Notes under the pieces: generated by a model | Told to the model about the DNA's origin: nothing | Database searches by the model: none | Seen by the model: only the letters and a program-made list of their open reading frames with translations | In this document: in pieces, positions 25,428 to 35,785 of the stretch | Numbering within the stretch: position 1 is the stretch's first letter | How the letters are laid out: every line of letters begins with the position of its first letter | From: Hahellaceae bacterium | Lineage (GTDB): Bacteria > Pseudomonadota > Gammaproteobacteria > Pseudomonadales > Oleiphilaceae | NCBI GenBank assembly: GCA_016744695.1 | Contig: JADGDV010000023.1 | Location: 1-64,000, forward strand | Direction of reading: 5' to 3' | DNA: 64,000 bases | Position numbers and translations under genes: made by a program

Positions 25428-28019
25428 CTAAAACGTAACACGACTCTCAGCCAGCCATTGCTTCACTTTTTCTACAGGTTGAGGGCGGCAGAGCCAGTAC
25501 CCTTGAAGCATATCGCACCCCATTTCTTTCAGTAAACGTGCCGTTTCTTCATCTTCGATACCTTCAGCAACCAATTTACAGCCCAGACCGTGTGCCATAT
25601 TAATTGACGTTTCTACGATGACTTTTGAACTATCACTCGTGCATACATCCATAATCAGTGATCTATCAAGCTTGATTTCAGTAGCGGGTAATTGTTTTAA
25701 GTAAGAAAGCGAGGAATAACCACTGCCAAAATCATCAATGGATACTTGGAGCCCCATTTCTGCTAATTGTTTTAGAATAACCAAGCCTTTTTCTGGGTCT
25801 TGCATAGCCGCTGTTTCAGTCAACTCGACAGTGAGTTTTTCTGGCGAGACACCATATTGTTTTAAGACTGACTCAATCAATTTGATAAGATCGCCTGATA
25901 CCAAGTCTCGGGCAGATATATTAACTGACACCCCCATCTTAGGGTTATCAGGCAAAAGCATAACAAGGTCTTTAATACCCTGTTCAATAGCCCACTCAGT
26001 AAGTTTAGTAATCACACCCGTTTCTTCTGCCAAAGGAATAAAGTCATTTGGATACACCCACCCACGCTCGGGATGATGCCAACGAATGAGTGCTTCAAGG
26101 CCTAATACCTCTCCGCTTTTCAAGCTGATTTTGGGTTGATAGTGGAGCTCGGTTTTGTTTTCTTGCAGCGCCTCTCTTAAATCTGACATCAAAGTCAGGC
26201 GACTTTCACTATAGATATCATAATCAGGAGAATACAATCCGAGCTCTTGCTTACCATGTGGTGTAATCTCCATACCAACGTGTGCATTACGAATCAGCAA
26301 CGCTGCATTACCTCCATGCTCAGGATAGCTTGAAGCACCATACTTTGGATGCAGGTCAATCGAAAGGTTATCCTCCAATATAATACCAGAGAATAGTTTG
26401 AGTATTTTATTTAGTACCTTGACGTTATCATTCACTTTTCTTGGGTCAACTAATATACCAAAGCTATCACCAGAAATTTGATAGACGCACTCTTCTATGC
26501 CATCGTCATTAAGTACACAGCACACACCTTGCAATTGGTTAGCCGATTTTGTCATTTCTTCGGCCGTTCGTTTGAGTAATTGCTCGCTACGTGTCAACCC
26601 AAGCGTGCGATTTATATCATTCAGACTCGTTACACGGGCCACACAAACCATATAACGCCCTTCTGGGTCTTTATTTAGTTGTTGGTTAACCATCCATTCA
26701 AATCGGTTACGGTTAGGCAGGTGAGTAACCGAATCGTATATCATTGCTTGGGTCAGTTTAGTCTGCACCTCATGACGCGCTTTTTCCTTACGCAAACTAT
26801 CAGCTTGCGCCCCAATTTTTTCCTCCCGCTCTAGATACAATCTATCTGCCAGTGCAAGTGTGAGAATAAAAGCCTCAAGACCCGAACCAATTTGCATGGC
26901 ATATAGAGTCATAAAATTCTCAGGAAAAAATCCTAAAGATCGACCTGCGGTCGCAAGCATTCCGATAGTGAACGGTATCCAGGCAACTGTGAAAAAGATG
27001 CCTGATCGCATACCCGCGGCCCAACTAATGGGGCCTGCAACGAAGAGTATTGAAAAGAAGAAAAATGCGGATATGGCTGAAAACATAATGGCAATGTTAT
27101 AGCCAAATGTTAGCGCGGATATAAAGTTGATTACCTCAAAATACATCATTGCACGCAATGCCATATCTAATTTTGGACTATGAAATTGAGTCTTTAAAAA
27201 CTCTCGACAAAACAAGACAGAGAAAAACGCCAGAATAGGCATAGAGACTAACAATCCACGCCCATGTAATGACGGGTGTTGAGGGTATAAATGTTGGAAG
27301 CTATAGCCAAAAATTGAAGCAAAAAATAGCAAATAACCCGCTATCGCGAAGGCATAATAAAGATATAGTTTTTCACGTAGTCTGAAAAATACAGCAAGGT
27401 TAATTAAGATAATAACGGTTAAACACCCGTAAAAAAAGAAATGAAATTTTTGCTCTTTAGACGCTAACTCAAAGAATTGATTTTCATGCCTTATTTCAAA
27501 CGGTAAAATCATTGATCCATTAGTCTGAATACGAATATAAATAGTCTTCATTTGCTCCGGCGAAAGCTCAAACCTAAGCAGCATATTAGGGTGGTCAACA
27601 TCTCTCGGGTAAAAGGGACGGGTATCGCCTATTGCCAATTCTCGAAGTTTATTCCCCCCTGAAAACACATAAAAGACCACATCATCCAATTGTGAATAAT
27701 CTAGCCCAGCAATTAGATGTGCGTTCTTTTGAGTCGCGTTATTAACGGAAAATCGAAGCCAGTAAGGCGTATTAGTCATACCAAAGTTGGCAGACCCTGT
27801 TGGCATGAGTTGCCATTTATCTTCGGGTAGCTTAACAATATCTTCAATATTAGACTGGCCTGAAGTATCCTCAATATATTGGAAGGGCGCCTGAATAGGA
27901 AATGACTCCGATAGGATAATCGGTTTCGTTTCGGCGTGAACTAAACTCCAAGAGAATAAAATAAAAACAGCTAATAGCAAGCGTATGTTGCAAGATAATG
28001 TCACAAAAAAATTACCCAA
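25428..28019 (-). CDS. 7TMR-DISM membrane protein with degenerate GGDEF and intact EAL domain
   Basis: The order is signal peptide, 7TMR-DISMED2 periplasmic domain (about 45-175), seven-helix 7TMR-DISM (about 190-395), GGDEF (about 420-580) and EAL (about 600-850). The GGDEF site reads SGDSF, so cyclase activity is unlikely. The EAL part keeps LEALIRWHHPERG, VSVNISARDL, VELTETA, IDDFGSGYSSL, EIKLDRSLI, VAEGIED and LQGYW, so it should be an active c-di-GMP phosphodiesterase. The start is odd: TTG 28019 or GTG 28004 is in frame, and no ATG is. An upstream ATG would be in frame only if the seven-T run were one base longer. Confidence 0.88.
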   Translation of the reverse strand: MGNFFVTLSCNIRLLLAVFILFSWSLVHAETKPIILSESFPIQAPFQYIEDTSGQSNIEDIVKLPEDKWQLMPTGSANFGMTNTPYWLRFSVNNATQKNAHLIAGLDYSQLDDVVFYVFSGGNKLRELAIGDTRPFYPRDVDHPNMLLRFELSPEQMKTIYIRIQTNGSMILPFEIRHENQFFELASKEQKFHFFFYGCLTVIILINLAVFFRLREKLYLYYAFAIAGYLLFFASIFGYSFQHLYPQHPSLHGRGLLVSMPILAFFSVLFCREFLKTQFHSPKLDMALRAMMYFEVINFISALTFGYNIAIMFSAISAFFFFSILFVAGPISWAAGMRSGIFFTVAWIPFTIGMLATAGRSLGFFPENFMTLYAMQIGSGLEAFILTLALADRLYLEREEKIGAQADSLRKEKARHEVQTKLTQAMIYDSVTHLPNRNRFEWMVNQQLNKDPEGRYMVCVARVTSLNDINRTLGLTRSEQLLKRTAEEMTKSANQLQGVCCVLNDDGIEECVYQISGDSFGILVDPRKVNDNVKVLNKILKLFSGIILEDNLSIDLHPKYGASSYPEHGGNAALLIRNAHVGMEITPHGKQELGLYSPDYDIYSESRLTLMSDLREALQENKTELHYQPKISLKSGEVLGLEALIRWHHPERGWVYPNDFIPLAEETGVITKLTEWAIEQGIKDLVMLLPDNPKMGVSVNISARDLVSGDLIKLIESVLKQYGVSPEKLTVELTETAAMQDPEKGLVILKQLAEMGLQVSIDDFGSGYSSLSYLKQLPATEIKLDRSLIMDVCTSDSSKVIVETSINMAHGLGCKLVAEGIEDEETARLLKEMGCDMLQGYWLCRPQPVEKVKQWLAESRVTF

Positions 28020-28202
28020 AATTCGATCATGAAGTTTAATCTCTACTTATTGTACGGAGGTGATTTAGTTAAGTGCCTAGTGGAGGCTGATCAACTCAAA
28101 TTCTATTTACGACAAGATATTAGCGTCTAAACATTAGTCTAGACCAAGCATAAATAAAGACATAACCTAAACTGATCTATGCTGTAAACCCGAGTGTAAA
28201 TA

Positions 28203-28227
28203 TAAAAAACGAGGCATATAGCCTCGC
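28203..28227 (-). terminator. Rho-independent terminator of parE
   Basis: On the minus strand, CGAGGC and GCCTCG form a stem with a five-base loop followed by TTTTTT. It lies about 45 bases after the parE stop. A second short hairpin (TAAGGTG/CACCTTA, 28235-28256) lies just before it. Confidence 0.8.
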
Positions 28228-28272
28228 TAATAAGTAAGGTGACGACATCCACCTTAGCAATAGTATTTAGAC

Positions 28273-30162
28273 CTAAACCTCAGCCATATCACCTTTATCT
28301 TCAAGCCAGCTCTTACGGTCACCTGCTCGCTTCTTGCCTAGCAACATATCCATAAGTTCATCGGTCCCATCTTCATCTTCAATACCTAACTGCACTAATC
28401 GACGAGTATCACGAGCCATTGTAGTTTCACGAAGTTGTAAGGGGTTCATTTCACCTAGGCCTTTAAATCGAGTGACCTGAATTTTCCCTCGCTTCTTTTC
28501 TGCGGCAATGCGATCAAGTATGCCTTGTCGTTCGCTTTCATCTAAGGCATAAAACACTTCTTTACCAATATCGATACGATAAAGCGGAGGCATGGCAACA
28601 TAGATGTGCCCTGCTGCAACAAGAGGTCTAAAATGTTTTAAGAATAAAGCACATAACAAAGTAGCAATGTGTAGTCCATCTGAGTCGGCGTCGGCGAGTA
28701 TGCATATTTTGCCGTAGCGAAGTGACTCTAGATTAACAGCGCCTGGGTCTACACCAATAGCAACGGAAATATCGTGTACTTCCTGAGATGCTAGAATCTG
28801 GTCAGAGTCTACTTCCCATGTGTTCAGAATTTTACCACGTAGAGGCATAATGGCTTGGTCTTGACGATCTCGTGCCTGTTTCGCTGAACCACCAGCGGAG
28901 TCACCCTCCACCAAGAACAACTCTGAGCGCATTGCATCGGAGCCAGAACAGTCTGCCAATTTACCAGGTAATGCTGGGCCACTCGTTATTTTCTTGCGCG
29001 CTACTTTTTTGCTAGCTTTTAAACGCGTCTGAGCGTTCGATATACACACTTCTGCAAGCCGTTCAGCTTCATCAGTATGTTGGTTTAGCCATAAGCTAAA
29101 GGCATCTTTTGCTACACCAGAAATAAATGAGGCCGCTTCACGTGACGATAATCGTTCTTTTGTTTGGCCTGAAAACTGGGGGTCTTGCAACTTAGCTGAA
29201 AGTACATAACAGCACTTATCCCAGATATCTTCAGGGCTTAGCTTTATGCCTCGGGGCAGTAAATTACGGAATTCACAGAACTCCCGCATGGCTTCCAAAA
29301 GCCCTGTACGTAGACCATTTACGTGTGTGCCGCCTTGTGCAGTAGGTATCAGGTTTACATAGCTTTCTTGTATTTGCTCGCCACCTTCAGGTAGCCATTG
29401 CACGGCCCAATCTGCGGCTTCAGTATTCCCCTTCATAGACCCAGTAAAAGGTTCAGCCGGACACGTTTCATATTCGTTGGTTGCGAGCTTAAGATAATCA
29501 TTCAAACCATCTTCGTAGTGCCACTCGTCTTTATCACCAGTTGCTTTGTTCAGAAAAGTTACATTCAAACCAGGACACAGTACGGCTTTAGCTCGTAAGA
29601 CGTGACGAAGGCGACTCAAGGAAAACTTCGAAGAGTCAAAATACTTAGGGTCTGGATGAAAGGTAACAATGGTGCCGGTATTTCGCTTGCCTACCGTATC
29701 AATTACTTCAAGATCCGAGGTTTTTTCGCCATCTGCAAAGGTGATTCGATGAAGTTTAGCATCTCGTTTAATCAGCACTTCAAGCTGAGTCGACAAGGCA
29801 TTGACTACAGAGACCCCGACGCCGTGAAGCCCACCGGAAAAGGCATAATTATCATTAGAAAACTTACCACCCGCATGTAAACGAGTGAGGATCAACTCGA
29901 CGCCAGGCACCCCTTCTTCAGAGTGAATATCGACAGGCATTCCGCGACCGTCATCAGACACTGATAACGAGCCATCAGCATACAGAACCACATCTATTTT
30001 TGTGGAATGACCAGCCAGTGCTTCATCAACACTGTTATCAATAACCTCTTGAGCAAGGTGATTAGGTCGTGTGGTATCGGTATACATGCCAGGGCGTTTT
30101 CGCACTGGGTCAAGACCACTTAATACTTCGATGGAGTCTGCGTTGTAATTAGTATCTGTCAT
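28273..30162 (-). CDS. parE: DNA topoisomerase IV subunit B
   Basis: The 629-aa length is normal for ParE. The N-terminal GHKL ATPase has EVIDNSVDEALAGH, DDGRGMPVD, and GGLHGVGVSVVNALS. The TOPRIM domain has LVEGDSAGGSAKQARDRQDQ, PLRGKILN and ADADSDGLHI. MARDTRRLVQLGIEDED lies near the end. With ParC it decatenates replicated chromosomes in the cytoplasm. IMPLRGKILNTWEVD separates ParE from GyrB. parC is not in the window. The gene is monocistronic, with its own terminator and a 307-base upstream gap. Confidence 0.96.
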   Translation of the reverse strand: MTDTNYNADSIEVLSGLDPVRKRPGMYTDTTRPNHLAQEVIDNSVDEALAGHSTKIDVVLYADGSLSVSDDGRGMPVDIHSEEGVPGVELILTRLHAGGKFSNDNYAFSGGLHGVGVSVVNALSTQLEVLIKRDAKLHRITFADGEKTSDLEVIDTVGKRNTGTIVTFHPDPKYFDSSKFSLSRLRHVLRAKAVLCPGLNVTFLNKATGDKDEWHYEDGLNDYLKLATNEYETCPAEPFTGSMKGNTEAADWAVQWLPEGGEQIQESYVNLIPTAQGGTHVNGLRTGLLEAMREFCEFRNLLPRGIKLSPEDIWDKCCYVLSAKLQDPQFSGQTKERLSSREAASFISGVAKDAFSLWLNQHTDEAERLAEVCISNAQTRLKASKKVARKKITSGPALPGKLADCSGSDAMRSELFLVEGDSAGGSAKQARDRQDQAIMPLRGKILNTWEVDSDQILASQEVHDISVAIGVDPGAVNLESLRYGKICILADADSDGLHIATLLCALFLKHFRPLVAAGHIYVAMPPLYRIDIGKEVFYALDESERQGILDRIAAEKKRGKIQVTRFKGLGEMNPLQLRETTMARDTRRLVQLGIEDEDGTDELMDMLLGKKRAGDRKSWLEDKGDMAEV

Positions 30163-30469
30163 AAGCGTTGGAAGCGTAACCCTGTTATGTCATAGGTATT
30201 ATTAGATGTGTAATCAGGTCTAGCTTATCGAATTACACTGAAAAGGCAATAAAGAAGCGGTAGTAATTCATCTAAATAGCACTTCATAATCACAATGAGT
30301 TAAATCTTCCCTAGGCCTTTATTGTAATTCCATATTTTTAGTGTGCTAATCTTCCTCTACGAATTGCAAGAATCAAACTATTAGCTATATTAAACCTTAT
30401 GAATTAATAAAATTTTAGCATTACCCCCTCCAAAGCAGCAGCATTGATACTCATTGCAGAGGCAAAACA
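30163..30469. other. Divergent promoter region of parE and the binding-protein gene
   Basis: The 307 bases separate parE from the divergent SBP gene and must hold both promoters. I see AT-rich stretches but no hairpin, open frame or recognised operator. GAGGCAAAACA before 30470 is the ribosome binding site of the plus-strand gene. Confidence 0.5.
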
Positions 30470-31234
30470 ATGAAGAAGTGGATTTTAATCACACTAGCCT
30501 GCAGTTTTTTATCGATATCAACACCTGTTTATTCAGACACGGTGACGATTAGAGCCGACAACTGGTTTCCAATGAACGGTGACCCCAAATCTGCCACGCC
30601 AGGTTACATGATTGAATTAGCCACCCAAATTTTTAACGAGGCAGGGCACACCGTTGATTACCGAACAATGCCTTGGGAGCGAGCTGTAAAAAGTGTAAGA
30701 AGCGGTCAATTTGATTGCGTTGTGGGCGCATATCCTGAAGATGCCCCCGACTTTATTTACCCTACAGCAAGCTGGGGACTTGATGAAGCAGCCTTTTACG
30801 TGAAGAAAGATGAACCGTGGCGTTATACCGGTTTAGATTCATTAGCAGCGATTAAGATCGGGTTGATAGGTGGATATGCTTACGATGAAGCCTTCGACAA
30901 TTACATCAAAGCAAATATTAATGGTAACTATCAGTTTATCAAAGGTGATAACGCGCTAGAGAACAATATCAAAAAAATACTTGCAGGAAGAATAACCACA
31001 ACCGTTGAGTCTCCTGTGGTCATGCTCGCCAAGTTAAAAGAGATGGGGCATCAGGACAAAATTATTGATGCAGGTAAACTGGGAGAAGCGGAAGATATTT
31101 TTATTGCATGCTCACCAGCAAAAGAATCAAGTAAAGCTTTAATCAAACTAGTCGATGAAGGTACTAGTAAGCTTCGTCAATCAGGCGAACTACAAAAAAT
31201 TCTCAGCAAATACGGTCTAAAAGATTGGCAATAA
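30470..31234 (+). CDS. Periplasmic family-3 solute-binding-like protein next to a chemoreceptor
   Basis: A signal peptide (to about VYS-DT) is followed by one SBP_bac_3-type domain: VTIRADNWFPMNGDP, YRTMPWERAVKSVRSGQFDCVVGAYPED and IKIGLIGGYAYDEAF. The PWERA motif places it with the orphan binding-protein branch, like the protein at 10694-11461, with which it shares size and order. No ABC transporter genes are near. A chemoreceptor gene follows 70 bases later on the same strand, so it may present a ligand to that receptor. Confidence 0.82.
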   Translation: MKKWILITLACSFLSISTPVYSDTVTIRADNWFPMNGDPKSATPGYMIELATQIFNEAGHTVDYRTMPWERAVKSVRSGQFDCVVGAYPEDAPDFIYPTASWGLDEAAFYVKKDEPWRYTGLDSLAAIKIGLIGGYAYDEAFDNYIKANINGNYQFIKGDNALENNIKKILAGRITTTVESPVVMLAKLKEMGHQDKIIDAGKLGEAEDIFIACSPAKESSKALIKLVDEGTSKLRQSGELQKILSKYGLKDWQ

Positions 31235-31304
31235 GGGTAAAAGCTATAAACACCACTTACGACATGAATAAAATAATGATAAAAAAGGTATTAGAGGCTC
31301 ATCT

Positions 31305-32825
31305 GTGAAAAATTCACTCAGTTTTAGATTCAATTTATTAACCAGCTTACTGGTTATTGTATTACTCGCTCTTTTTGGCGCTTATAACCAGTCCGAAACA
31401 AGCTCGGCATTGCGTGCATCTTTAAGTACACAAACCGATGCGGTGATGGGGCGATTAACAACAAGTCTGCCTGCTACGCTTTGGAATTTTGAAACTGATC
31501 AGATGATCAGTATTGTCGAATCTGAAGTGAGTGCCGGTGAAATAAAAGGCGTTTTTGTTTTTGATAATAAAAAGCTAGTACTCGGACGTATAACAGATGA
31601 CTTAGGCGAAGTTGCAGACTCCATTTTGCCTGATGATTTGGGGATAGTGAAAGAGCTTCCGCTACAGTTTGATGACTCAGGCGCACTCAATAAAGTGGGT
31701 CGTGTGATTCTATTGGTTGATGATACAGCAATCAACGAGCTGCTTGATAAAGCATTAATGCGTACCCTATTCCAAGTCATTGTCATGGTTGTATTACTAA
31801 TCGCCACGATTACGATATTGCTTAAGCAAATAGTCATTCGGCCGCTCGATGAAGTAAGCGCAGCATTGAGTGATATATCTCAAGGAGAAGGCGACCTCAC
31901 ACGACGCCTAACCGCCACAAGGCAAGATGAAATTGGCGCAGTTTCAAATCATTTTAATAGTTTTGTAGATAAAATTCAGGTTCTTGTTCAACAGGTTGTG
32001 GGCTCAATGACAAATATGTCTGAGCTTATTCAAGAACTGGTAGAGGTTGCTCAAACCACTAGCCAAGGCGTTCAAACACAAAGCTCAGAAACTGAGCAAG
32101 TAGCAACCGCTATTAATCAAATGAGCGCCACCGCTCATGAAGTTTCTAAAAATGCAGCCGAAGCCGCCGAAGCCGCTCAAAACGCCGATACAGAAGCGTT
32201 AACAGCAAAGTCGGTGGTTGCAGATACCATTAAAGCCATTGCCCACTTAGCCAGTGAAATAGACAGCGGTGCGAAAGTCATTAATGATCTTGAGAATGAT
32301 GTAGGCAATATCACATCAATGGTAGGAGTTATTCAAGGTATTGCAGAACAAACCAATTTACTGGCACTTAATGCCGCCATTGAAGCAGCACGTGCTGGCG
32401 AGCAAGGCCGTGGTTTTGCTGTTGTAGCAGATGAGGTACGTTCACTGGCAAGCAAAACTCAATCAACCACTGAAGAAATTCAAGAAATGATTGGCCGACT
32501 GCAGACCGGCGCAAGAAGTGCCGTAACCGTAATGGAAGGTAGCAAAGAAAACGGTGAAAGCACCGTTATAGAGGTTAATAAAACCGATAAGTCTCTTGCT
32601 GACATTGTTTCAGCGGTATCAACCATCAACGATATGAACACTCAAATAGCGAGTGCTTCGGAAGAACAAACAGCCGTTAGTGAAGAGATAAGTCGAAGTG
32701 TTACTCGAATAGCTGACGTAGCAGATGAGACCGCTACTGGCGCTATAAACACCGAGAGCTCTTGTGCACGTTTAGATGAACTGGCTCAACAGATCAGAGA
32801 GCAGCTAGGACAATTTAAGATTTAG
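31305..32825 (+). CDS. Methyl-accepting chemotaxis protein
   Basis: A transmembrane segment at about 8-26 is followed by a short periplasmic domain ([20 protein letters not shown], about 30-140) and a second transmembrane segment at about 150-170. A HAMP domain ([16 protein letters not shown]) and the MCP signalling domain complete it. The domain has the hairpin tip [20 protein letters not shown] followed by [17 protein letters not shown]. The start is GTG 31305 with GAGG nine bases upstream. No C-terminal CheR-docking pentapeptide is present. It should cluster at the pole and control CheA. The adjacent periplasmic binding protein is a plausible ligand carrier. Confidence 0.93.
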   Translation: MKNSLSFRFNLLTSLLVIVLLALFGAYNQSETSSALRASLSTQTDAVMGRLTTSLPATLWNFETDQMISIVESEVSAGEIKGVFVFDNKKLVLGRITDDLGEVADSILPDDLGIVKELPLQFDDSGALNKVGRVILLVDDTAINELLDKALMRTLFQVIVMVVLLIATITILLKQIVIRPLDEVSAALSDISQGEGDLTRRLTATRQDEIGAVSNHFNSFVDKIQVLVQQVVGSMTNMSELIQELVEVAQTTSQGVQTQSSETEQVATAINQMSATAHEVSKNAAEAAEAAQNADTEALTAKSVVADTIKAIAHLASEIDSGAKVINDLENDVGNITSMVGVIQGIAEQTNLLALNAAIEAARAGEQGRGFAVVADEVRSLASKTQSTTEEIQEMIGRLQTGARSAVTVMEGSKENGESTVIEVNKTDKSLADIVSAVSTINDMNTQIASASEEQTAVSEEISRSVTRIADVADETATGAINTESSCARLDELAQQIREQLGQFKI

Positions 32826-32861
32826 ATCTTAATATTCGATCATTCACTACTAATACAAATT

Positions 32862-32894
32862 AAGGGGCGTAGAGTTTTCTACTGCCCCTTTTAA
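32862..32894. terminator. Bidirectional terminator between the MCP and subtilase genes
   Basis: AAGGGGC and GCCCCTT form the base of a hairpin extended by TAGA/TCTA, followed by TTTTAA on the plus strand and preceded by A/T-rich sequence on the other side. It lies 36 bases after the chemoreceptor stop and six bases from the subtilase stop. Confidence 0.72.
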
Positions 32895-32900
32895 TCACCC

Positions 32901-35657
32901 TTAATCTTGTTTTTGAATACCCTGAGGTTCCGTTATACGATTTTCTGATAGATACCCATCAGGAATTTTTCTAACAATCTTAGCCTTCGTATCCGACTCT
33001 AAAGACAAACCTTCAACTACGTTCAGATAGCCTACCGTAAAGTTCAAGCCACTTAAGTCAGTATTAGAAACCGTAACTAGTGTAGGGCCACCCACAACAG
33101 GATAATCTCCCTGAGCCTCGCCACGGTCACTCACAATGCCATCTTGGTCCATGTTTGTGCTAGCAAACACATAGTAGTCGCCAGAGGGAATGTTAGTGAA
33201 TGAGTAACTATACACGCCTTGATTTTCAGTCGCATCCTGAAGGCTGAAGATATCTATTAAGATATTATCTTCACCATTTTCAAGTGCTTTTTCAGCCTCC
33301 TCTTGTGCAGTTCTCTCAATGAGACCTACTAATAAAGTACCCACTGAAGCTACTTTGGATGGGTCCGGAACGGTCATTAATACTGAAATCGTTTTAGACG
33401 TTTGGGCAACCGTATCTATTTGATAACCAACTGTAATAGTAGCCGAATAGGGAGTGCCTATGTTTTTCCCGCTTCGATTAATGGTGACGGTATAAGTACC
33501 AAGATTATTCGCATCAACATTACCTGAGGGCGTAACGCTTAACCAGTCAACATTATCAGTAACCCCGGTCACTTTAACCGTTCCTCCTCCTCCCATGGCT
33601 AGTGTCATTTGAGAAGATACATCTAAGTCATCAAAGCTTATACTCTGTGGGTTCACCGCTATAAAGGTGGGAATAACTTCATTGAGTGCTGTCATAGCTT
33701 TAGCTGCGTTTATCAGCCCATAACCATACAATTCATCTTTACCTATATCACCTAAATCATCGGTGATAAGCCCTGAAACTAGCAGTTCATTAAATTTTGC
33801 GTAATACGCTGTAGAACTTAATGTTCCCTTTGTAACTGATCTCATCAATGCAGCAACACCCACAACATGAGGTGTTGCCATAGAAGTGCCCTCAAACCAA
33901 GCATAGCTACTGGCATTGACTGTACTCAGTATGCCATCGACATTACCATCACCATTGGCATCTTGTTGCATATTGCCACCAGGAGCGGTGATGCCAATAG
34001 TGTTTCCAAAATTAGAATAGGGTGCCCTTTCTTTTGTCTGTCCTACCGCACTCACTGAAACCACATTAGAAAATGCAGCAGGGTAAGAAGGTAATGAGGT
34101 GTTTTCATTACCTGCAGCAGCGATAACAAGAACACCTTTGCCAACTGCCGTATTAATAGCGGCCTGTAATGAGTTAGAAAACCCAGGGCCACCTAAAGAC
34201 AGGTTAATAATATCAGCCATTTGACTCGGTATTTCAGGACTTGAATTAGCTTCTTGTGCAGCATATAAAATAGCTTGAGCAATATCAGCATCATTGCCAG
34301 AACCATCAATACCCAAGGCCCTCAAAGGCATAATTTTTGAGTTAAAGGCAACACCAACCCCACCTATACCATTATTCCCTACAGCGGCAATGGTACCTGC
34401 TACATGAGACCCATGAAACGAGCCACCATTATCTTCTGGGTTATCATCAATGCCATCTCCATCACCTGACACCGCAATACTGGTAATAAAATCATAACCA
34501 TCTGCAAAGAGGTTTCCTGCAAAATCTGCATGGTTTGAAGCAATTCCAGTATCAATTACCGCCACTACAACATTGTTTCCTGTAGATACATCCCATGCAG
34601 CGGGTAAATTGATTAAAGGGTAATGCCATTGAGATGAATACAGTGGATCAGTTGGCGTCGTAACCATGGCTCTACGAATAAAATTAGGTTCAGCCCATTC
34701 AATATCATCACGCTGCTTTAGCGTCTCAATGTATTGTAGTGTTTCCCACTTTCGTTGTGCCGTTTCAGGCCAAGCACTTAAATCGGCCTTTTGTGCTGAG
34801 AAAGCACGGAATTTAGTAAGATCAATACCCATCCTCATGCCGTGATCAGCACTTCCTCCTTTATGACTAAGACCATCAATAGACTCTAATGCCAACAGGG
34901 CACGCTCATTGAACAGTATCTTTCGCTGCTCAGGGTCAGCACTAAGTCCTTGTGCGCTAAACCCTACACTTGATCTTTTTAACTTAACCATGACTTCTCC
35001 TGGTACAAATTCAGAAGAAACAGAAGCGGAAAGATTGGTAGATACAAGGCCTTGAGAAACCGTCAATAGATAAAGAACAGGGCCTTCATTGGCAGTAACA
35101 TAAATATAGTAGTCTCCATCATTAGGGACAGATAATGCTTTATCAGTAATATCTGAAACACCACCCGTTGTTGCTCTGTCACTTTTCCTGATCAACGTTA
35201 GGGTGGTCTTTTGAGCTGGAGCATTAATAGCAGGGTCTGCAGGAAAAGCTCTTAACGTCACTACCTGATTCTTAAGAAGAGAAACACTAAAAATATCAAA
35301 CTGATCATCATCATAAAGAATCGGCTTACCTACATAAACACCCTCTCTAGAGCTTACATAGCCACCAATTGATGATGGATTAGTTATTTCTTGTGCGCTT
35401 CCCTCCGCATTATTAACCGGCACCAGTTTTGTCGAAACAGGTAAAATATCTTTATCGACAAGCGAGCCTGCAGGTATTTGTATTGAACCCGATACACTGA
35501 ACCCTGTTTGCTCAGGTGCTGGGTTAACAATCGTATCAGGCGTACCAGATGAAGACCCTCCACCACCACAGCCCGATAAACCCATTGAACACACAAGTAC
35601 AGAAAGTGTTAATCGTGACAGCTTTAAAAATTGTAAACGTAAAGAAAATAACAACAT
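32901..35657 (-). CDS. S8 subtilisin-family serine protease, lipoprotein
   Basis: MGLSGCGGGG is a lipobox (Cys about 30), so the protease should be attached to the outer membrane or exposed outside. Residues about 108-205 look like a PPC-type beta domain (DDDQFDIFSVSLLKNQVVTLRAFP). A propeptide-like segment includes VPGEVMVKLKR. The catalytic domain, about 355-660, has Asp369 (VAVIDTG), His415 (SFHGSHVAGT), the oxyanion Asn in AAAGNE and Ser592 (EGTSMATPHV). The C-terminal 250 residues are Ig-like and beta-rich. ATG 35657 follows AAGGTGCTT and is favoured over GTG 35663. It likely digests extracellular protein. It is a single-gene unit. Confidence 0.92.
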   Translation of the reverse strand: MLLFSLRLQFLKLSRLTLSVLVCSMGLSGCGGGGSSSGTPDTIVNPAPEQTGFSVSGSIQIPAGSLVDKDILPVSTKLVPVNNAEGSAQEITNPSSIGGYVSSREGVYVGKPILYDDDQFDIFSVSLLKNQVVTLRAFPADPAINAPAQKTTLTLIRKSDRATTGGVSDITDKALSVPNDGDYYIYVTANEGPVLYLLTVSQGLVSTNLSASVSSEFVPGEVMVKLKRSSVGFSAQGLSADPEQRKILFNERALLALESIDGLSHKGGSADHGMRMGIDLTKFRAFSAQKADLSAWPETAQRKWETLQYIETLKQRDDIEWAEPNFIRRAMVTTPTDPLYSSQWHYPLINLPAAWDVSTGNNVVVAVIDTGIASNHADFAGNLFADGYDFITSIAVSGDGDGIDDNPEDNGGSFHGSHVAGTIAAVGNNGIGGVGVAFNSKIMPLRALGIDGSGNDADIAQAILYAAQEANSSPEIPSQMADIINLSLGGPGFSNSLQAAINTAVGKGVLVIAAAGNENTSLPSYPAAFSNVVSVSAVGQTKERAPYSNFGNTIGITAPGGNMQQDANGDGNVDGILSTVNASSYAWFEGTSMATPHVVGVAALMRSVTKGTLSSTAYYAKFNELLVSGLITDDLGDIGKDELYGYGLINAAKAMTALNEVIPTFIAVNPQSISFDDLDVSSQMTLAMGGGGTVKVTGVTDNVDWLSVTPSGNVDANNLGTYTVTINRSGKNIGTPYSATITVGYQIDTVAQTSKTISVLMTVPDPSKVASVGTLLVGLIERTAQEEAEKALENGEDNILIDIFSLQDATENQGVYSYSFTNIPSGDYYVFASTNMDQDGIVSDRGEAQGDYPVVGGPTLVTVSNTDLSGLNFTVGYLNVVEGLSLESDTKAKIVRKIPDGYLSENRITEPQGIQKQD

Positions 35658-35785
35658 AAGCACCTTATTTGGAGTCTGCAGAACGTAGCTTATTCAGATA
35701 ATTAGGTCTATTCTAAACCAAATAATACATTTAACTGTTCTATTTCTGTAAGTTTAGACCATCAACATTAAAGTAGTCATTCATT

